From positions 1 through 50,247 of the forward strand of contig NZ_BLTG01000087.1 in the NCBI RefSeq assembly GCF_017312405.1: a DNA stretch of 50,247 bases, written 5' to 3'. Of the stretch, positions 16,604 through 25,780 are shown piece by piece (position 1 is the first letter of the stretch; every line of letters begins with the position of its first letter). A program made the translations under genes and the position numbers. Source of the DNA: Mycobacterium sp. PO1. Lineage in GTDB: Bacteria > Actinomycetota > Actinomycetes > Mycobacteriales > Mycobacteriaceae. The notes below the pieces were generated by a model. The model was given only the letters and a program-made list of their open reading frames with translations, had not been told where the DNA came from and did no database searches.

Positions 16604-16969
16604 ATGAGCGTCAAGGTGGATCTCGGCACGCTGAGCGATACGCTGCGCGACTTCTCGTTCGCCTACCTCGTCACGGTGGGCGACGACTTTCGCGCGCACA
16701 CGGTGGCAGTCGATCCGACGCTGACCGCCGGCGCACTGCACATCGGTGGAGTGGGAAACAGCACGCGCCGCAACGCGTCCGCGCACCCTGTCGTCGCGTT
16801 GGTCTGGCCGCCACGTGCGCCCGGCGGTTACACGTTGATCGTCGACGGTGCCGCGGTCGTCGGTGACGACGACCTGCGCGTCGAGCCCACCGGCGCGGTG
16901 CTGCACCGGCCCGCCGCGCCCGGCGCCGCGACCGCCTCGGGCTGCGGCGACGACTGCGTGCCGCTGTAG
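16604..16969 (+). CDS. Small pyridoxamine-phosphate-oxidase-like (flavin/F420) protein
   Basis: A 121-residue split-barrel protein of the PNPOx/flavin-reductase-like group common in mycobacteria. It shows a strand pattern with LVTVGDDFRAHTVAVDP and ALVWPPRAPGGYTLIVDGAAVV. Members bind FMN, F420 or heme; no residue pins down the cofactor. The C-terminus ends in a Cys pair (GCGDDCVPL), which is unusual for the family. The ATG is at 16604. Confidence 0.75.
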   Translation: MSVKVDLGTLSDTLRDFSFAYLVTVGDDFRAHTVAVDPTLTAGALHIGGVGNSTRRNASAHPVVALVWPPRAPGGYTLIVDGAAVVGDDDLRVEPTGAVLHRPAAPGAATASGCGDDCVPL

Positions 16970-17005
16970 CGCGGTCCCCTTCGGCGGAGCGGATGCTCGT
17001 GGCAG

Positions 17006-17014
17006 TTATCCACA
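17006..17014 (+). promoter_or_regulatory. DnaA-box-like TTATCCACA upstream of AbiEi-DUF559 gene
   Basis: A perfect match to the E. coli DnaA box TTATCCACA lies 53 bases before the GTG of the AbiEi-DUF559 gene. Mycobacterial boxes usually read TTGTCCACA, so this is one base away. It may be chance, a DnaA-sensitive promoter element, or a remnant associated with this gene family. Confidence 0.35.
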
Positions 17015-17066
17015 GCACGCGCGATCGCCCTACCGCTGATCAGTAGTCCTGCGCTGCTATTGAGCG

Positions 17067-17906
17067 GTGGCAGGGATCGCGCATCTCCTTGCGGCCAACG
17101 GTGGGGTGGTGTCCACCGCGCAACTGCGTGCCGCGGGGTGGACGCACGCACGGATCAAGCAACTACCCGAACAGGGCTGGCTGCGCCTGCGGCGAGGGTG
17201 GTACGCCGGTCAGGTCGCCAACCCGGAGGTCGTCCGTGCCGTCTCCGCCGGAGGGGTACTGGGTTGTGTCTCGGCGCTGCGCCTTCGGCGTGTATGGGTG
17301 CCGGATTCCGCTCTCCACATCCGGTACTCGTCTCGGGCGCGCCAGTCTCGTCCGGGGATTCCATCCTGTCATCCGTATCGTCTGGATCCACCCATCGTCG
17401 GTGCGGTCGACCCGATGAACATTGCCGTCGCATCGGCGGCCAACTGCCTCGACGCTGAGGGAGTGGTCATCGTGCTGGACTCGATGCTGAACAAGCGGAT
17501 GATCGAGATCGCCGACGCCAGAGCGATCGTGGCGGCATCGCGCTTCGCACGGATGAATCTGGCCGAGCGATGCGATGCCAAAAGCGAATCCGGCACCGAG
17601 ACGATCATCCGACTACGGCTGCGGGCCCTGCGAATCCACGTTCGCACTCAGGTGACCATCGTGGGAGTGGGGCGGGTCGACTTCCTGGTGGGCGATCGAC
17701 TGATCATCGAAGCCGACAGCCGCGAGCACCACCTGCCGTCATACCAATCCGACCGAACCCGGGACAGAGTGGCGATCGGATTGGGCTACGTGGTGATTCG
17801 ACTGACGTATGAGGACGTTGTCTATCGCTGGGACGTGGTTCTCGAGGACATCCTGCTGGTCATCCGCCGGCGCGCTCATCGCGGCCCGACCACGATGTCG
17901 CCCTGA
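17067..17906 (+). CDS. AbiEi-type winged-helix plus DUF559 nuclease-like protein
   Basis: A 279-residue two-part protein. Residues 1-55 look like the N-terminal winged helix of AbiEi antitoxins (ISxxxL-like start, then RGWYAG). Residues 175-265 match the DUF559 Vsr/PD-(D/E)xK-like fold: SGTE, GRVDFLVG, LIIEADSREHH, then a D-x2-R-D stretch and GYVVIRLTYEDV. Proteins of this type are scattered widely in actinobacteria and may bind or cut DNA. No toxin partner of AbiEii type is beside it. The GC content is visibly lower than its neighbours and codons are less biased, which suggests horizontal transfer. The GTG start is at 17067. Confidence 0.78.
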   Translation: MAGIAHLLAANGGVVSTAQLRAAGWTHARIKQLPEQGWLRLRRGWYAGQVANPEVVRAVSAGGVLGCVSALRLRRVWVPDSALHIRYSSRARQSRPGIPSCHPYRLDPPIVGAVDPMNIAVASAANCLDAEGVVIVLDSMLNKRMIEIADARAIVAASRFARMNLAERCDAKSESGTETIIRLRLRALRIHVRTQVTIVGVGRVDFLVGDRLIIEADSREHHLPSYQSDRTRDRVAIGLGYVVIRLTYEDVVYRWDVVLEDILLVIRRRAHRGPTTMSP

Positions 17907-18040
17907 GAGCAGCGTCGCGCAGATATATCCATGAGGGTGCTCTCAGACCGACATTGCGGCGCAGCCGACCACGGACAGCAAGAACAGGACAGCAGAACAG
18001 CTGGTCAGCCGGCAGCTGGTCAGTCGGCAGCGGCACAGCA

Positions 18041-18074
18041 AAAGGCCCGGCCCCGCGAGCGGGACCGGGCCTTT
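18041..18074 (-). terminator. Rho-independent-type terminator of groEL2
   Basis: On the minus strand, a GC-rich stem (GGCCCGGTCCCGC, a TCG loop, then CGGGGCCGGGCC) is followed by TTTT and sits 14 bases after the groEL2 stop. One internal mismatch is seen. It is the best terminator in the window. Confidence 0.85.
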
Positions 18075-18087
18075 CACTGACTGGGAC

Positions 18088-19713
<1,626 letters not shown>

Positions 19714-19825
19714 TGCGAAGTGTTTCCTCCGGATCGGGGATGCACGTCTTGTGGTCGGCATCGATGCCCGCGACGGACGACTGGGGCTGTGCTCGCTGTC
19801 GCGGCCCCGGCCTCACCGCTCCGAC

Positions 19826-19852
19826 CTAGCACTCGCCGGTCGCGAGTGCCAA
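19826..19852 (-). promoter_or_regulatory. CIRCE element 1 (HrcA operator)
   Basis: CTAGCACTC, nine bases, GAGTGCCAA. It matches the CIRCE consensus TTAGCACTC-N9-GAGTGCTAA with two differences and lies downstream of the predicted start site. Confidence 0.88.
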
Positions 19853-19857
19853 TTGCA

Positions 19858-19887
19858 TTCTTAGCACTCGACCTGGGCGAGTGCAAG
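19858..19887 (-). promoter_or_regulatory. groEL2 promoter overlapping CIRCE element 2
   Basis: CIRCE element 2 is TTAGCACTC (19861-19869), nine bases, GAGTGCAAG (19879-19887). On the minus strand TTGCAC (19881-19886) and TAAGAA (19858-19863) are 17 bases apart, with a TG extension, and form a credible sigma-A promoter. HrcA bound here would cover it. Confidence 0.82.
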
Positions 19888-19899
19888 GTCGGAAGGGCC

Positions 19900-20460
19900 C
19901 TATCCGGACGCCCGGAGACCGTCCAGGATCACCGTGGCCACCCCGGCCATGACGTCGGCGCCGTATCCCTGCGCCGACTTGGAGATCGCCAGCAGGGCCT
20001 TGACCTGTCGGACATCGACGTCCAAGCGCGCGGTACCGGCCCGTTGCGCGGCCGCCAGGAGGTCGGTCAGGACGCCGAGGAAGTCCGTCTCCAGCTTGGG
20101 CGCGGCCGAGAGTACGTCGATCCCGTCGCCGGCGAGCGCGTCGACGAGGCCCTGGTCGGTGGCGCCGACCTCGATCATCTCGCGCAGGAAGACGAACAGC
20201 GCGTCGGCCGGATCGGCGGCGAGCAGTGCGCGGGCCCGGTCGAGCATCGTGGCGATGCGGTCCTCGAAGACGGCGGTGAACAACGCTTCCTTGGTCGGGA
20301 AGTTCCGGTAGACCGTGCCGGCGCCCACACCGGCCCGGCGTGCGATCTCGTCGATGGGCGCCGCGACCCCTTCGGCGGCGAACGTCTCGTAGGCCACCTC
20401 GAGGATGCGTCCGCGATTGCGGGCGGCGTCGGCGCGCAGCGTCCGGTGCGGCTGAGCCAT
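19900..20460 (-). CDS. TetR family transcriptional regulator
   Basis: A 186-residue repressor. The HTH runs through IDEIARRAGVGAGTVYRNFPTK (about residues 36-57), and the rest is helical. The ATG at 20460 is chosen because GGGAGG lies five bases upstream; the GTG at 20466 would have no spacing. It diverges from an SDR gene across 95 bases that hold several dyads, so it probably regulates that enzyme and itself. Confidence 0.92.
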   Translation of the reverse strand: MAQPHRTLRADAARNRGRILEVAYETFAAEGVAAPIDEIARRAGVGAGTVYRNFPTKEALFTAVFEDRIATMLDRARALLAADPADALFVFLREMIEVGATDQGLVDALAGDGIDVLSAAPKLETDFLGVLTDLLAAAQRAGTARLDVDVRQVKALLAISKSAQGYGADVMAGVATVILDGLRASG

Positions 20461-20481
20461 CGCCACCTCCCGGGAACAAAT

Positions 20482-20535
20482 AAACGGGGCGCACGTTCCG
20501 TATAGTTGTGATCAACCGGGGCGGCCGCCCCGTTT
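20482..20535. promoter_or_regulatory. TetR/SDR divergent operator region
   Basis: Three dyads are nested here. AAACGGGGC (20482-20490) pairs with GCCCCGTTT (20527-20535). CGGGGCGG/CCGCCCCG (20517-20532) is a perfect 16-base palindrome. GTTG-TGAT-CAAC sits at 20505-20516. TATAGT at 20501-20506 is the likely -10 for the SDR. Which dyad the TetR binds is not decidable here. Confidence 0.6.
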
Positions 20536-20555
20536 CCGCCATTCTAGGAGTACCG

Positions 20556-21458
20556 ATGAGCACCTGGACCACCGCCGACATCCCCGACCAGAGCGGTCGC
20601 ACCGCCGTCATCACCGGAGCCAACACCGGGCTCGGCTTCGAGACCGCCAAAGCGCTCGCCGACAAGGGCGCCCGCGTGGTGCTCGCCGTCCGCGACACCG
20701 ACAAGGGCCGTCAGGCCGCCGCGCGCATCGGTGGCGACGTGACGGTGCAGGAACTCGACCTGACGTCGCTGGCCTCCATCCGCGCGGCGTCGGAGGAACT
20801 GCACACGACGTTCGAGTCGCTCGACCTGCTCATCAACAACGCCGGCGTGATGACCACCCCGAAGGCCACCACCAAGGACGGCTTCGAATTGCAGTTCGGC
20901 ACGAACCACCTCGGCCACTTCGCGCTGACGGGTCTGCTGCTCGACCGGCTGCTCGACGTCGACGGCGCCCGCATCGTCACCGTCAGCAGCAACGGCCACA
21001 AGATGGGCGGCTCGATCCACTTCGACGACCTGCAGTGGGAGCGCCGCTACAACCGGATGGGCGCCTACACCCAGTCCAAGCTGGCCAACCTGCTGTTCAC
21101 CTACGAACTGCAACGCCGACTGGCCCCACGCGGCAAGACCGTCGCGCTGGCCGCGCATCCGGGCACCTCGACCACCGAGCTCGCACGCAACCTCCCCCGT
21201 CCGGTGGAGCGGGCGTTCCTGGCCGCAGCCCCGGTGCTGTTCGCCCAGACCGCGGACAAGGGCGCGCTGCCGACGCTGCGGGCAGCGACCGACCCGGGCG
21301 CGCTCGGCGGCCAGTACTACGGACCCGACGGTGTCGGCCAGCAGCGCGGCAATCCCGTCGTCGTCGCATCCAGCGACCAGTCCTACGACCTGGATCTCCA
21401 GCGACGACTGTGGACAGTCTCCGAGGAGTTGACCAAGGTGGTCTTCCCGGTCGGCTGA
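20556..21458 (+). CDS. Short-chain dehydrogenase/reductase (paralogue of the SDR at 27729)
   Basis: A 300-residue SDR of the retinol-dehydrogenase/protochlorophyllide-reductase-like type. The cofactor motif is TGANTGLG near residue 19, with NNAGVM, a central FGTNHLGHFALTGLLLD, and the catalytic YTQSK. The ATG at 20556 has TAGGAG seven bases upstream. It is strongly similar throughout to the SDR at 27729-28646, so one arose by duplication. A TetR gene diverges from it. The substrate is unknown. Confidence 0.93.
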   Translation: MSTWTTADIPDQSGRTAVITGANTGLGFETAKALADKGARVVLAVRDTDKGRQAAARIGGDVTVQELDLTSLASIRAASEELHTTFESLDLLINNAGVMTTPKATTKDGFELQFGTNHLGHFALTGLLLDRLLDVDGARIVTVSSNGHKMGGSIHFDDLQWERRYNRMGAYTQSKLANLLFTYELQRRLAPRGKTVALAAHPGTSTTELARNLPRPVERAFLAAAPVLFAQTADKGALPTLRAATDPGALGGQYYGPDGVGQQRGNPVVVASSDQSYDLDLQRRLWTVSEELTKVVFPVG

Positions 21459-21477
21459 GGCGGGCAGACTGGGCGGC

Positions 21478-21984
21478 ATGTCGCTGGTCGTGCCGCCCTA
21501 TCCCCCGCCGCGCTACACCGCCGACGAACCCGAGGCCAGCGCGTGGCTCAAGCGCGCCGACGCCCCGCCCGACTACGACGCATTCGGGCACGTTCAGTAT
21601 CACTACCTGGCCAACCAGTCCGACACCGACGGCGACTACGGGCTCTACCGCATCCGGATCGCCCCCAACGGCGGCGGTCCGGGCCCGCACTTCCACCGGG
21701 GCATGTCCGAGGCGTTCTACGTGTTGTCGGGCACCGTCTCGCTCTACAACGGCACCGAGTGGGTCGACGGGCGCGCCGGTGACTTCCTCTACGTCCCCCC
21801 GGGTGGCGTGCACGGGTTCCGCAACGAGACCGACGAGCCGCTGAGCATGCTGATGTTGTTCGCCCCCGGCGCGCCGCGCGAGCATTACTTCGAAGGTCTG
21901 GCGCGGCTGGGTGAGCTGACCGACGACGAGCGCGCCGAATGGTTCGTCAAGAACGACAACCATCTCGTCGAGGACCCGACCTGA
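21478..21984 (+). CDS. Cupin-domain protein
   Basis: A 168-residue single-domain cupin. The first motif is G-x-H-x-H-x4-E within PGPHFHRGMSEAFYV, and the second is PPGGVHGFRN. Both give the usual metal-binding His and Glu. Cupins of this kind act as small oxygenases, isomerases or sensors. The ATG lies 19 bases after the SDR stop, so they may be cotranscribed. Confidence 0.87.
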   Translation: MSLVVPPYPPPRYTADEPEASAWLKRADAPPDYDAFGHVQYHYLANQSDTDGDYGLYRIRIAPNGGGPGPHFHRGMSEAFYVLSGTVSLYNGTEWVDGRAGDFLYVPPGGVHGFRNETDEPLSMLMLFAPGAPREHYFEGLARLGELTDDERAEWFVKNDNHLVEDPT

Positions 21985-22101
21985 TCGTCGCGGACACGCG
22001 GCCGCCGGACACGCCGAGCAGAGATGCGGCCGCGGAACCGCCTGCCCTAAACTGCTTTCCGGTCCCGCAGTCGAGGACGAAACGTCGGGGAGGAGTTGTG
22101 G

Positions 22102-23823
22102 GTGCAGGCTGATGCAGCACCCATGTCCGGTGCCGCCGGAGCACCCGCCGCCCAGGCGTTACGCGGTTGGCAGCGGCGTGCGCTGGTCAAATACCTGACG
22201 GCCGCTCCCCGCGATTTTCTCGCGGTGGCCACCCCGGGCGCCGGCAAGACGACGTTCGCCCTGCGCATCGTCAGCGAGCTGCTGGCCGAGCGCACCGTCG
22301 AGGCCGTCACGATCGTGGTGCCCACCGAGCACCTCAAGATCCAGTGGGCGCTGGCCGCTGCGCGCCATGGCATCGCGCTGGACCCGAAGTTCTCCAACTC
22401 CAACTCGCAGACGTCCTCGGAGTACCACGGGGTCGTCGTCACCTACGCCCAGGTCGCCAGCCATCCGACCCGGCACCGGGTGCGCACCGAGAACCGCAAG
22501 ACGCTGGTCGTCTTCGACGAGATCCACCACGGCGGTGACGCCAAGACGTGGGGTGACGCCATCCGCGAGGCGTTCGACGACGCCACCCGCCGGCTCGCCC
22601 TGACGGGAACCCCGTTCCGCAGCGACGACAGCGCCATCCCGTTCGTCACCTACGAAGAGGACGCGGCGGGATTCAAGTACTCCACCGCCGACCACACCTA
22701 CGGCTACGCCGACGCGCTGGCCGACGGGGTGGTGCGGCCCGTGGTGTTCCTCGCGTACTCCGGCGAGGCGCGCTGGCGCGACAGCGCCGGTGAGGAACAC
22801 GCCGCCCGCCTGGGTGAGCCGCTGACCGCAGAGCAGACCGCGCGGGCGTGGAAGACGGCGCTGAACCCGGCCGGCGAGTGGATGCCCGCGGTGATCCAGG
22901 CGGCCGACCGACGGCTCCAGCAGAAGCGTCAGCACGTGCCCGACGCCGGCGGCATGATCATCGCCTCCGACCAGTCCTCGGCCCGCGCCTACGCCGACCT
23001 GCTGACCAAGATCACCGGGGAGGTACCCACCGTGGTGCTCTCCGATGACAAGGACGCCTCGCTGCGGATCACCGAGTTCTCCGGGGGAACGTCGCGCTGG
23101 CTGGTGGCGGTGCGCATGGTCTCCGAGGGTGTCGACGTGCCGCGGCTCTCGGTCGGGGTGTATGCCACCAGTGCGTCGACGCCGCTGTTCTTCGCCCAGG
23201 CGATCGGCCGGTTCGTCCGCTCCCGCCGGGCGGGCGAGACCGCCAGCATCTTCCTGCCGTCGGTGCCCAACCTGCTGCTGCTCGCCAGCGAGATGGAGGC
23301 CCAACGCAACCACGTGCTGGGCAAGCCGCACCGCGAGAGCCTCGACGATCCGCTCGACGCCGAACTGGCCGAGCAGAAGCGAGACGAACCCGGCGACGAC
23401 GAGCAGCGCAAGATCGAGTACCTGGGCGCCGACGCCGAACTCGACCAGGTCATCTTCGACGGCTCGTCGTTCGGCACGGCCACGCCGGCCGGCAGCGACG
23501 AGGAGCTCGACTTCCTGGGCATCCCCGGTCTGCTCGACGCCGCAGCGATGCGGGACCTGCTGCGCCAGCGTCAGGAGGCGCAGCTGACCAAGCGCACCGC
23601 CAACGGGGAGGTGCCGCGCCCGTCGACCCACGGCCAGCTGCGCGACCTGCGCAAAGAACTCAACACGCTGGTGTCGCTCGCCCACCACCGCACCGGCAAG
23701 TCGCACGGCCAGATCCACAACGAGTTGCGCCGCATCTGCGGTGGCCCGCCGGTGGCCGCGGCGACCAGCGATCAGCTCAAGGCCCGCATCGTCGCGGTAC
23801 GCCAGCTCTCGCAACAAGGTTAG
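22102..23823 (+). CDS. DEAD/DEAH-box superfamily 2 helicase
   Basis: A 573-residue SF2 helicase. Walker A is ATPGAGKTTFAL near residue 48, motif II is VFDEIHH near 140, motif III is LTGTPFR, and motif VI is QAIGRFVRSRR near 370. The layout resembles XPB- and type III restriction-like helicases. The last 170 residues are charged and end in a small helical part (LRKELNTLVSLAHHRTGKSHGQIHNELRR). The GTG at 22102 is preferred because GGGGAGGAG lies six bases before it. It stands alone, with no methylase or nuclease partner. Confidence 0.9.
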   Translation: MQADAAPMSGAAGAPAAQALRGWQRRALVKYLTAAPRDFLAVATPGAGKTTFALRIVSELLAERTVEAVTIVVPTEHLKIQWALAAARHGIALDPKFSNSNSQTSSEYHGVVVTYAQVASHPTRHRVRTENRKTLVVFDEIHHGGDAKTWGDAIREAFDDATRRLALTGTPFRSDDSAIPFVTYEEDAAGFKYSTADHTYGYADALADGVVRPVVFLAYSGEARWRDSAGEEHAARLGEPLTAEQTARAWKTALNPAGEWMPAVIQAADRRLQQKRQHVPDAGGMIIASDQSSARAYADLLTKITGEVPTVVLSDDKDASLRITEFSGGTSRWLVAVRMVSEGVDVPRLSVGVYATSASTPLFFAQAIGRFVRSRRAGETASIFLPSVPNLLLLASEMEAQRNHVLGKPHRESLDDPLDAELAEQKRDEPGDDEQRKIEYLGADAELDQVIFDGSSFGTATPAGSDEELDFLGIPGLLDAAAMRDLLRQRQEAQLTKRTANGEVPRPSTHGQLRDLRKELNTLVSLAHHRTGKSHGQIHNELRRICGGPPVAAATSDQLKARIVAVRQLSQQG

Positions 23824-23880
23824 AAACCCGCGATTCCGGGAAAACGGCGCCGACCGAAACGCCGACTAGGAAGCGGGCAC

Positions 23881-24390
23881 ATGGCACTCGGAATGGCACA
23901 CGAATCCCTCGCAGCATCGTCGAGCACTCGCGGCGGCTGGCGGCGCTGGTCTGCAGTCCTCGGGCTGACGGTCGGCCTCACCGCGGCGCCTCTGCTGGCC
24001 GCGTGCGGCTCCGAGAGTGACGGTGGTGACGAGACCACGACCACCACGACGTCCACGACGTCGCAGGAGAGCACCACCACGACCACACCGATGACCCCGA
24101 CGCCGGCACCGGGCGGAACCGAGGGCGAGGAGCCCGGTGGCGGCGGCGCGATCCCGGGCGGCCCCACCGGAGGCGGCGGGCCCGAAGGGGGAGGCGGCGC
24201 CATCCCGGGCGGCCCCACCGGTAGCGGCGGGCCCGAGGGCGGCAGCGGATCGATCCCCGGCGGGCCGACCGGTGGCGGCGGGCCCGAGGGCGGCAGCGGC
24301 TCCATTCCCGGCGTCGGTAGCGGCGGCGGTGGCCCCGAGGGCGGCGGCGGCTGCGTCGGAGACGTCTGCGTGACGGTGCCCGCGCCCTGA
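23881..24390 (+). CDS. Glycine/proline-rich lipoprotein with four 17-residue repeats
   Basis: A 169-residue secreted protein. A signal peptide (about residues 20-41) ends in the lipobox LLAAC, so Cys42 is probably lipidated. A Thr/Ser/Glu-rich linker follows. Then come four 17-residue repeats, consensus IPGGPTGGGGPEGG plus three residues. It ends in a Cys pair (GCVGDVCVTV) that could form a disulfide. No function is recognised; a surface spacer or adhesin-like coat is possible. The start is the ATG at 23881, with a weak ribosome site. Confidence 0.8.
   Translation: MALGMAHESLAASSSTRGGWRRWSAVLGLTVGLTAAPLLAACGSESDGGDETTTTTTSTTSQESTTTTTPMTPTPAPGGTEGEEPGGGGAIPGGPTGGGGPEGGGGAIPGGPTGSGGPEGGSGSIPGGPTGGGGPEGGSGSIPGVGSGGGGPEGGGGCVGDVCVTVPAP
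24094..24360 (+). repeat. Tandem 51-bp coding repeats in the lipoprotein gene
   Basis: The low-complexity section encodes four 17-residue units starting at roughly 24148 and running to about 24351. The units differ by a few bases, so they could expand or contract by slippage. It is a protein-level repeat, not a CRISPR array, since the units lie back to back. Confidence 0.75.
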
Positions 24391-24393
24391 CAC

Positions 24394-24869
24394 TCAGGCC
24401 CGAGCGCCCACCAGCGTCGCGAGGTTCGCCAGCGACTGTTCCAGGTGTGAGACCGGGAACGGCGGAAACTGGATGTGCTCGCGTAGCGCTGGTGGGACCG
24501 CGGACCAGTCGTAGGTCAGAGTCACCCGGGTCTGCTGGTCGGCGACCGGACTCAGGTCGTACACCATGTCCAGCCGCCAAATTCGATGTTGCCGCCGGGA
24601 CCGGCCCGCCCGGGTTTCCATCCGATCGTTCGATCGGCCTGATAGGCGGTGATCTTGTTCGCCATCTCGTAGTGACCGTCGGGATGGTTGTCGTGATACA
24701 TGGCGATGCGGAAGATCTGGCCCAGCTGGGAGAGCGTCTCGCCGTCCAACGACTCACGCACCCAACCGGTACCGTCGATGGCCGCGTGGTTGGCAGGGTC
24801 GGTGAGCACTGCGAAAATGGCAGGCGCGGGTGCGTCGACGTCAGTAGTGACGTTGAGGATCTCTGTCAT
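24394..24869 (-). pseudogene. Frameshifted SRPBCC (polyketide cyclase-like) gene
   Basis: The two halves read in different frames. Codons from 24869 give an SRPBCC-like start (MTEILNVTTDVDAPAPAIFA) down to GGNIEFGGWTW, then run into a stop at 24552. The next frame continues with VYDLSPVADQQTRVTLTYDW to the end at 24394. Adding one G/C pair near 24564-24565 joins them as WTWVYDLSP, giving a 158-residue protein. So this is one gene with a single-base deletion, or a sequencing error. SRPBCC proteins bind lipids or hydrophobic ligands. Confidence 0.8.
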
Positions 24870-24918
24870 ACCGAGACTGACCCGCTGTCAGCGGAAAACT
24901 CACCGGTGCCGGCGCGAC

Positions 24919-25734
24919 CTACAGATCCAGCAGCGCGGGCAGGTCGGCCACCGAGTCGATGACGTGGTTGGGCTGCATGGCGAATTCGTCGGCAGCCCAA
25001 CGGTCCAACGTGTCCTGGCGGAACTTCCCGGTGCGCACCAACACGCCGGTCATGCCGACGACCTGCCCGGCCAGCACGTCGTTGTTCAGATCGTCGCCGA
25101 TCATGTACATCTCCTCGGGGTCGACGCCGAGGCGGCTCGCCGCCGACAGGAAACCCTCCGGTGCCGGCTTGCCGACGGCGGTGGCCTTGCGCCCCGAGGT
25201 TTCCTCCATCCCGATCAGATACATGCCGGTGTCGACGCGCAGCCCGTCCTCGGTGGTCCACGCGGTGCTGCGGTGCATCGCCACCACCGGCACCCCCTGC
25301 GCCATCCAGTCGTACACCCACGACAGCGTCAGGTGGCTGTACTCGGGACCTGCTCCCCCGAGCAGCACCACATCGGGGCGTTCAGGCGCCTTCGGACCGC
25401 CGAACTCGCCGGAGTACACCAGGTCGATGCCCGGCATGTCCTCGCCGATCTGGCCGCTGTTGACCAGGAAGCAGCGCGCGTCGGGGTAGCGGCTGCGCAC
25501 ATAGTCAGCGGTGAGCACAGCCGCGGTGATGACCTCGTCGGGGCTGACGACCATCCCGGCATCGGTCAGCAACTGCGCGATCTGCGCGCGGGTGCGGGTG
25601 GTGGTGTTGGTCAGGTACGCGCACGCAATCTGGTTGTCCGCCAACGTGCGCAGCGTCTCGGCCGCCCCGTCGATCGGCTTCCACGACGTCACCAGCACCC
25701 CATCGATGTCGAAGAGCACTCCACCGATAGCCAT
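24919..25734 (-). CDS. HAD superfamily (type IIA, NagD-like) phosphatase
   Basis: A 271-residue hydrolase. Motif I is LFDIDGVLV near residue 7, motif II is LTNTTTR near 41, the lysine is in VGKPAPEGF, and motif III is MIGDDLNNDV. HAD-IIA members remove phosphate from small molecules such as nucleotides or sugar phosphates. The ATG at 25734 begins just before the first strand. It is on the same strand as the frameshifted SRPBCC gene, 49 bases before it. Confidence 0.92.
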   Translation of the reverse strand: MAIGGVLFDIDGVLVTSWKPIDGAAETLRTLADNQIACAYLTNTTTRTRAQIAQLLTDAGMVVSPDEVITAAVLTADYVRSRYPDARCFLVNSGQIGEDMPGIDLVYSGEFGGPKAPERPDVVLLGGAGPEYSHLTLSWVYDWMAQGVPVVAMHRSTAWTTEDGLRVDTGMYLIGMEETSGRKATAVGKPAPEGFLSAASRLGVDPEEMYMIGDDLNNDVLAGQVVGMTGVLVRTGKFRQDTLDRWAADEFAMQPNHVIDSVADLPALLDL

Positions 25735-25780
25735 GCTGCGACAGTAAACCGCCGACAGTCGGACGCAACTCGGGCCCGGG

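Noticed and set aside
17067..17906. A complete type IV AbiE toxin-antitoxin system
   Set aside because: Only the AbiEi-like winged helix is present; no AbiEii nucleotidyltransferase is adjacent on either side.
17998..18030. Short direct repeat AGCTGGTCAG-Y-CGGCAG, twice, after the AbiEi-DUF559 gene
   Set aside because: Too short and local to call an attachment site or element end; no matching copy was found near the other end of the gene.
24124..24360. A CRISPR-like array
   Set aside because: The units are contiguous coding repeats in frame, with no spacers.
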